This document shows, in pieces, positions 13,625 to 18,781 of a stretch of DNA of 18,781 nt. Both the position numbers and the translations under genes were made by a program. Under the pieces are notes generated by a model. That model had not been told where the DNA came from. It searched no databases and was given only the letters and a program-made list of their open reading frames with translations. Source of the DNA: JBDKTH01 sp964558295 (GTDB taxonomy: Bacteria > Planctomycetota > Planctomycetia > Pirellulales > Thermoguttaceae). Location: the NCBI GenBank assembly GCA_964558295.1, contig CAZLDQ010000114.1, positions 1 through 18,781 on the forward strand, read 5' to 3'. The first letter of the stretch is position 1, and the number at the start of each line of letters is the position of its first letter.

Positions 13625-16600
13625 TCAGCAGCAGAGCAATTCCAGCCGTGCCCAAGTTGCGCTGAGGAACCGCCGATAATGTCTGGCCAATCGCCATTGG
13701 CAGAGATAGTAGACGCGTCTCATAAATGTGTCGGTGGCGAGATTGCCAAAATGGGTACCCATGGCAACTTGCAGTTGGTGTTTTGCCGTTCGGTAGGAAA
13801 GCGTTTGGCCATTCTCCGTGGGCCAAACCACATCGGCCACTGTCATGAGCATTGCATGCAGGACCTGGTAGTAGTCGTTGAGTTGAGTGGGGACTTGCCC
13901 GAGCACCAGTTCCCGCATGTGATCGAGATGACCGACACGTAGTTGTTCCAAGGCGAGGAAGACTGCGAGATAGGGGGTGAGGTTATCGGGGGGGAGGGCA
14001 AGGGCATGCTGCGTGACTTGCACCAACTCTGCGTATCGCTTAGTCTTCCAAAGAGAAAAGGCCAGGGGGAAGAGCATTCCTGCCTCGAGATGATCGTGGG
14101 CATGCCAGTCGCCCATCCAACGGATCACATCGCGTTCCTGCCCGTGCTTCAAAAGAAGGTCTCCAGCAAAGGCCCATGTTTGCAGGTCTGCACGCAGTAA
14201 GTCGCCATATCGATCGAGATGGCCACGGAGGGCGCGAATCCGCTTGGCTTGTGCCAAGGCGGTGAGAAATTGCTGGTTCGCTGCCAACCAGACTTCACGG
14301 CGGCCGCTCAGCTTGCGTATGTGCTGGGCACAGTATCGCCACTGGTGGTTCTGGATGCACAAGTCGACCCAGACTCTACCGACCGTCGGGCTCGCTGTGT
14401 CTTCCTCCAGGCTTTCACCCAGGACTTGCGCGAGCTTGGCCGTCCAACGTTTCTGCCGCATGATTCCCAGGGCGATTCGCAACGGGGCGAGATCTTCGAG
14501 GGGCTGGCGGCAGAGCGAACGCAGGCTATCAATTGCTCGATTGCGGTCGCCGCTCTGGCTTGCTTCGTGGAGTTCCGTTAGGATCGCGGCCTCTTTGGTC
14601 AAGGGTGGAGCGATCATGTGAAGCGTTCGAATGGCCTCAAGCCAATCGCAGTCGTCCACATGCATGTCGAGAAGCGACTGCACGGCAAAGGAATAGTGAG
14701 GATCAAGGGCGAGCGCATGCCGGAAGTCCTCGATCGCGCCTTGCCTCTCCCCAACTTGCCGTCGAGCATCGCCGCGGTATCCCCAAGCGATGGCCTCTTG
14801 CGGGGCCAAACGGACCAGTTCTTGAGTGGCATTCAGGTAGGCTTGTTCCTGGGAAGTTTGACGATACCAGTCGGCTAAACGCCACCACCCCCAGAAATAG
14901 GCCGGATCGTCGCTGACGACCTTGCACATCTGCCGAATCGCAGCGGTAAGATTGCCGCGGCGTGCTTCGATGTCGGCAGCGCGTGCCTGCAGCATGAGGG
15001 GACGACAAGATCGGAACACCTTGGGGCGACAAGCATCCAAGGCTTCCTGGAAACGGCCGCGATCGGCCAAGAGTACTGCGCGCAAGTCATGGGCTTCCAC
15101 GCAACGCGGATTCAGTTCGAAGACATGATCCAATGCAGCCAGGCATTCTTCCCATTGTGGCGACGTTCGCAGGACTTCGGCCAGAATAAGCCAAGCACGA
15201 GCTTCCTTGGGGCGAGTGTGCGTCAACTCTCTGGCCGCATTAACGGCTGTCTCGGGACACCTAAGCTCGGCCGTCCAGTCGCGCAAATGACGCCAAGCCC
15301 AGTCATAGTCCGGCGCCAGACGCACCGCATGTAGCAAACGCTCCACGGCAGCATCGCGTTGGTCTTGTTCCCACAGGACTTCTGCCAACAGACCGTGGGT
15401 CGTCGCATTACGAGGCTCGCGAGCGATGGCTTGTTCGAGCACCGTGCGGGCACGGGGCAGATTTCCCTGACGACGGTGCACTTCGGCCAGTTTTTGGCTA
15501 GCATCACTCCAACTCGGGTTGATCTGAAGGGCATGACCAAGGGCTTCGGCTTCACCTTCGTTGTCCATTCGCGCGGCACAGACCGCGGCCAACTCGTACC
15601 ACATTCGCGGCAAAAGTGGGAAACGCTCAACCGCTTCCTGGGCAACGCGAAACGCTTCTTCCGTCTGGTTCAAACTAGTCAACTGCTGTGACAATGCGGC
15701 ATGAGCATGCCAAAGGTCGGGGCGTGCGAGCAGAGCCGCACGCAAAATACCCAGAAGCTCTTGGGGAGCGAGGGTCGTGGCCGCCTGCTTCCGGAATGCC
15801 AGGAGGCCGTCACCAAAGATCACCTGACGCTCCAATTCCTGATAAATGAAGCGGAGTTCCGCCTCGCGCTCCGATTGGGTATCACAGGCAGCTACCAAGG
15901 CGTTGATTGCCGGGTCGTAATCAACCGACAAGCGGATTGATTTCCGAAACGCTTCTTTTGCCTCGGCCGATCGCCCTTGCGACTCGTAAAGCCGTCCGCG
16001 GATCATGTGGATTGCCGGATGGTTGGGTTCAAGCTGGTGGGCCAGCTCGGCCTCGGTACTTGCGGCCTCCCATTCGCCCTGACGGAGCAGGGCAATCGAT
16101 AGTTCTCGTCGTGCCCAGGGATCGGCCGGATGGTATTCCAGGAACCGGCGGACGATGGTTTCCAAGGTTGAGGCCTCGCCTCTCTGCATTTCAATCAGCA
16201 GCACGCCCAACGCATGACTGTACGGAAACCTCGCAACCGCTTGTTGCAGGTGTTCGATGGCCGAAGCGGTGCCCTCGATATCGGCCAGAAGGCTGGCGAC
16301 GGCGCTATGGGCATCGCGTGCAAGCGGCTCGATCTCAGTAACTCGACGCCAATGTTCCAGCGAGGTTGGCAGGTCGCCTTGGTACAGGGCCAATGACGCG
16401 GCCGTTCTGAGCCAGTCCACATGGCGGCACTTCCCCCGGCTTCGTTCAAGATAATCCGCCGCCTCGTCGTGTTTGCCATATCTGCCACATGCGTCAGCAG
16501 CGAAGAGGAGAAGATCACCGTCTTGTGGGCGACGCGGAATCGCGGCATCAAGGGTGACGAAAAGCTTTCGAGTGTCCTCCAACTGCTCGTAGGCCCAACA

Positions 16601-18607
16601 GAGAGACCTTGCGGGCAGACTGGACTGGTCGCCAAACCGCTGGAAACGGTCTTCCAACATTCTCGTCGCCTTGTCTGTCTGACCACAGGATCGGGCGGCA
16701 ATGAAGTAGGTCCTGACAAAACCCTCATTCTTATCGTCCAGACAGGCGGCAAAACGGTAGAACGTAAGGGCCTCCTCCCGACGGAGGCTGTTCCAAAGGA
16801 CATTTGCCAGGAGTTGGTAGGCCTCCGCTTGAACCGGTTCATAACGCAACGCCCGGCGAAGAAGAGCGAGAATTCGGGAATGCTGGCGAGCGTCCTCCTG
16901 CAATTCGGACGCATAACGACGCCAGAACAGCGGCTCGCATTGCCGCTGATGGGATAGTCGTTCCAGAAGTGCAAGCCGATCTTCGCGCCGGCCCAGTTCG
17001 TTCAGACAATTGAGTTTGGTCACCAGCAATACGGGATCGTCCGTGAATTGATCGAGCAGGCGATCGACAGACTGGAGCTGGGTGACGAAGTCCGCATCAT
17101 AACTGGCCAGGCAGACGCTGGCCATGATCGTCAACCGATGATCGGGAGCTGTCCCGGCCATCCGGGCAAGGATGATCGCAGCCTCATCGCGGCAATGATC
17201 CTGGAGGGCCCGTTCGAGGCGGTAAAGCTCATCGTAGAGCTCGGCATCAGGCAACTCGATCGATGCCAACAAGTCGGCGCGATCCAAAGGCACCATGACC
17301 ATGCCTCGCGGGCCGGAGGCGCGGAACTGCTCGAGAGTCAGCTCTGCGCAATACTCGACGAAATGTCGCTCAGTCGGGTCACGCACCAGAAAGGTGCCAC
17401 GGCATTCGTCATACCCGATCACCGCTTGCAAGTGACCGTGGGTCGGGTAGATCGTGGTGAAGGTGAACGGTAGCCCCCGATCGATCAACGCCACGATGCT
17501 GTCCCACGTGATGCGGAACTCCCTGGCGAGAAACCCGTTCTCTTCGGCCCAGCGACGTTCACTGGCCGACGGTGTGCCATTGTAACATATTCTTTCCGCA
17601 ACGTTGAGATGCTCAGCCGGACGCCCCCAGAAACGACTCAGGGCGGAGAGCGTTGCCGGGGCACAGGTGATGTGGTGTTGACGCACGAATCCCACCGGCA
17701 GGAGAACGCGTTTCTGAGTCGGACGTCGCGAATGCAAACGTTTCGTTAATTCCTTGAAAAAAGGGGACTCGACTTGTTCGGCCAAGCGGGGCGCCTCAGA
17801 AAAATCGCCACAGAGATAGGCCGCATTAGAGCGTTGCGCAAGGAGTGCTTGCGGACGGGGTTTGTCGATGGACAATAATGGAAGATATTGCTCCGCACTC
17901 GCCAAGGTTGCTCGTGCAGCGTCGAACCGTTCCAATTCCGTCTGCAGGGCGGCCAGTTGTTGCAGCAGATCGCCACACTCCAAACGCTTGGCGGCTTCCG
18001 TTAGGAGTTCGACGGCCTCTTCGTCGCGGTTGAGCTGCACCAAGTAGTAGCCCATCGCTTGAACCGCCGGCCGATACCATGGCCACAGGTTCAACGCCTG
18101 TTGAACGGCCTCGAGTGCTTCCACCGGCCGATCCTCCGCCTCCAGTACCACCGCCCGCTCCACATGGATCCAAGGCCGGTCGGGGGCAAGACTCGCTGCC
18201 TTCGCGATCCACTGATCGGCATTCTCGAAATCGCGATAGGCAGCCAGTACGTGGGCACGCAGTGCGCACCAGTCGGCACGAAGTGCCGGGTCGTCGGTAG
18301 GCAACTCGCCGTGACGTTCCAAAAGTCGCCACGCTCGCCAAGGCCCGCGACGAACCAACGTATCCAACACCCAGAAGTAGCGAGCGGATGCGTCGTTCGG
18401 AGACTCACGCCAAGCGGTCCAATGGAGCACTCGTCCCAACCGCGGCGCCCCCAAGACATTAGCCAAACGCCCTGCCAGTAGCCGAGCCTTCGGCCCACGC
18501 CACTCCTGCAAGGGGCCGAGCACGACGCTTGCAGCATAAGCCTGCAGGTACTTCCCCTGCTGATAAAGACCGCCGACCGATGCGAGGGCTTCTTCTGTGC
18601 GCTCCAT
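13625..18607 (-). CDS. Giant TPR protein with an embedded C39-type cysteine peptidase domain
   Basis: The product is 1660 residues from ATG 18607, chosen because GAGGGG lies 6 nt upstream; an ATG at 18664 would add 19 poorly matching residues. Residues 1 to about 290 are helical TPR-like repeats. Residues about 300-442 form a papain-like domain of the C39/C39_2 type, with oxyanion Gln310, nucleophile Cys315 ('HHITCAPATLSALS'), His392 ('THGHLQAVIGYD') and Asp410 ('FLVRDPT'), so the triad looks intact. The rest (about 450-1660) is a long array of TPR helix pairs ('AxxxLGxAYxxxGxxxxA'-type, many ending in a Pro). There is no signal peptide, transmembrane segment or ABC domain, so a cytoplasmic location is likely. 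C39 domains usually remove leader peptides after a GG motif or act on peptide bonds in general; the substrate here is unknown. It is the upstream neighbour of the PDZ protease. Confidence 0.85.
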   Translation of the reverse strand: MERTEEALASVGGLYQQGKYLQAYAASVVLGPLQEWRGPKARLLAGRLANVLGAPRLGRVLHWTAWRESPNDASARYFWVLDTLVRRGPWRAWRLLERHGELPTDDPALRADWCALRAHVLAAYRDFENADQWIAKAASLAPDRPWIHVERAVVLEAEDRPVEALEAVQQALNLWPWYRPAVQAMGYYLVQLNRDEEAVELLTEAAKRLECGDLLQQLAALQTELERFDAARATLASAEQYLPLLSIDKPRPQALLAQRSNAAYLCGDFSEAPRLAEQVESPFFKELTKRLHSRRPTQKRVLLPVGFVRQHHITCAPATLSALSRFWGRPAEHLNVAERICYNGTPSASERRWAEENGFLAREFRITWDSIVALIDRGLPFTFTTIYPTHGHLQAVIGYDECRGTFLVRDPTERHFVEYCAELTLEQFRASGPRGMVMVPLDRADLLASIELPDAELYDELYRLERALQDHCRDEAAIILARMAGTAPDHRLTIMASVCLASYDADFVTQLQSVDRLLDQFTDDPVLLVTKLNCLNELGRREDRLALLERLSHQRQCEPLFWRRYASELQEDARQHSRILALLRRALRYEPVQAEAYQLLANVLWNSLRREEALTFYRFAACLDDKNEGFVRTYFIAARSCGQTDKATRMLEDRFQRFGDQSSLPARSLCWAYEQLEDTRKLFVTLDAAIPRRPQDGDLLLFAADACGRYGKHDEAADYLERSRGKCRHVDWLRTAASLALYQGDLPTSLEHWRRVTEIEPLARDAHSAVASLLADIEGTASAIEHLQQAVARFPYSHALGVLLIEMQRGEASTLETIVRRFLEYHPADPWARRELSIALLRQGEWEAASTEAELAHQLEPNHPAIHMIRGRLYESQGRSAEAKEAFRKSIRLSVDYDPAINALVAACDTQSEREAELRFIYQELERQVIFGDGLLAFRKQAATTLAPQELLGILRAALLARPDLWHAHAALSQQLTSLNQTEEAFRVAQEAVERFPLLPRMWYELAAVCAARMDNEGEAEALGHALQINPSWSDASQKLAEVHRRQGNLPRARTVLEQAIAREPRNATTHGLLAEVLWEQDQRDAAVERLLHAVRLAPDYDWAWRHLRDWTAELRCPETAVNAARELTHTRPKEARAWLILAEVLRTSPQWEECLAALDHVFELNPRCVEAHDLRAVLLADRGRFQEALDACRPKVFRSCRPLMLQARAADIEARRGNLTAAIRQMCKVVSDDPAYFWGWWRLADWYRQTSQEQAYLNATQELVRLAPQEAIAWGYRGDARRQVGERQGAIEDFRHALALDPHYSFAVQSLLDMHVDDCDWLEAIRTLHMIAPPLTKEAAILTELHEASQSGDRNRAIDSLRSLCRQPLEDLAPLRIALGIMRQKRWTAKLAQVLGESLEEDTASPTVGRVWVDLCIQNHQWRYCAQHIRKLSGRREVWLAANQQFLTALAQAKRIRALRGHLDRYGDLLRADLQTWAFAGDLLLKHGQERDVIRWMGDWHAHDHLEAGMLFPLAFSLWKTKRYAELVQVTQHALALPPDNLTPYLAVFLALEQLRVGHLDHMRELVLGQVPTQLNDYYQVLHAMLMTVADVVWPTENGQTLSYRTAKHQLQVAMGTHFGNLATDTFMRRVYYLCQWRLARHYRRFLSATWARLELLCC

Positions 18608-18640
18608 CCATTGCCCCTCATTGCGAAACAAAGACACTGC

Positions 18641-18657
18641 ATTATGGTTGTACCATA
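18641..18657 (-). promoter_or_regulatory. Palindrome overlapping a possible -10 upstream of the TPR/C39 gene
   Basis: TATGGT (18643-18648) and ACCATA (18652-18657) form a perfect inverted repeat with a 3-nt spacer. On the minus strand the adjacent CATAAT (18646-18641) matches a -10 box at 5 of 6 positions, about 35 bp upstream of the ATG. The -35 region is poor. It may be an operator or chance. Confidence 0.3.
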
Positions 18658-18688
18658 GTAGCATCCCATAAGGGGACGGTCTTTGCTA

Positions 18689-18701
18689 CTCCACAGTGGA
18701 G
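18689..18701. repeat. 13-nt palindrome CTCCACAGTGGAG with flanking GGGGAC repeats
   Basis: CTCCAC and GTGGAG are separated by one base. GGGGAC occurs in the same orientation on both sides (18673-18678 and 18714-18719). The layout resembles remnants of RAYT/REP-type palindromic sequences that carry 'GGGGACGGTC' tags, but no REP transposase gene is visible. This is the 3' exon side of the group II intron. Confidence 0.3.
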
Positions 18702-18728
18702 GGGTGTGTGTTTGGGGACACTCGACCA

Positions 18729-18781
18729 ATCGGGTAGGAGGCGGGGTTGCCCCCGCCGTCCTCCCACACCACCGGACGTAC
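18729..18781 (-). mobile_element. 3' end of a group II intron (domain VI and 3' part of domain V)
   Basis: Reading the minus strand, GTACGTCCGGTGG (18781-18769) matches the 3' strand of group II intron domain V. It is followed by a domain VI helix: GGG (18765-18763) pairs with CCC (18734-18732), AGGA with TCCT, and GGCGGGG with CCCCGCC, closed by a GCAA tetraloop. The A at 18735 is bulged, seven bases from the end CCCGAT, as expected for the lariat branch point, and the intron ends in AT, fitting the 3' AY rule. The 3' splice site would lie between 18729 and 18728. The reverse transcriptase and the rest of the ribozyme lie beyond the window, so activity cannot be judged. Confidence 0.75.

Noticed and set aside
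17048..17473. Plus-strand open frame of 141 codons inside the TPR/C39 gene
   Set aside because: It is a shadow of the minus-strand coding sequence, with no start signal and no family features.
1..18781. CRISPR arrays, tRNA or rRNA genes
   Set aside because: No regularly spaced direct repeats and no cloverleaf or rRNA-like segments were seen.

Overview
The window looks like chromosome from a planctomycete of the Pirellula/Thermogutta type. The reasons are a DUF6666-type envelope protein, secreted ThuA and BNR-propeller sugar-degradation genes, a glycine-zipper lipoprotein with a Pro-rich tail, a very large TPR protein, and intergenic 'AATGCAGAATG'-style filler. This assignment rests on protein families read by eye; no search was run.

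Layout. Positions 1-800 hold the edge of an IS66-family element (start of tnpB plus an accessory gene with an in-frame amber stop), abutting a truncated DUF6807 (PmoA-like) gene. Positions 996-3088 (minus) hold a translationally coupled pair, ThuA then a BNR_4/ulvan-lyase-like secreted propeller. Positions 3205-3697 (plus) hold a decayed, frameshifted C-terminal remnant of a RiPP-maturation radical SAM protein. Positions 3724-6601 (minus) hold a tight SDR-pabB-pabA block for p-aminobenzoate (folate) synthesis, preceded on the same strand by a glycine-zipper lipoprotein (6675-7310). Positions 7477-10133 (plus) hold a candidate promoter, a structured leader ending in an intrinsic terminator just before the start codon, and two tandem Cys/Met-metabolism PLP enzymes (transsulfuration). 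Positions 10545-11711 (plus) hold a DUF6666-type envelope protein, separated by a 13-bp hairpin from the convergent block. In that block (minus), a 1660-residue TPR protein with an embedded C39-type cysteine protease (13625-18607) lies upstream of a two-domain HtrA-like serine protease with an inserted PDZ (11776-13503). The 3' end of a group II intron (domain VI and part of domain V) sits at the right edge, about 120 bp upstream of the TPR/C39 gene.

Metabolically, the core is housekeeping: PABA synthesis and methionine/cysteine interconversion. The accessory signals are the two mobile-element ends, the two gene remnants, the attenuator-like leader, an SDR that lacks its catalytic Tyr, and the TPR/C39 plus PDZ-protease pair. 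That pair is the best candidate for an undescribed proteolytic system. Function statements come from motif recognition only.
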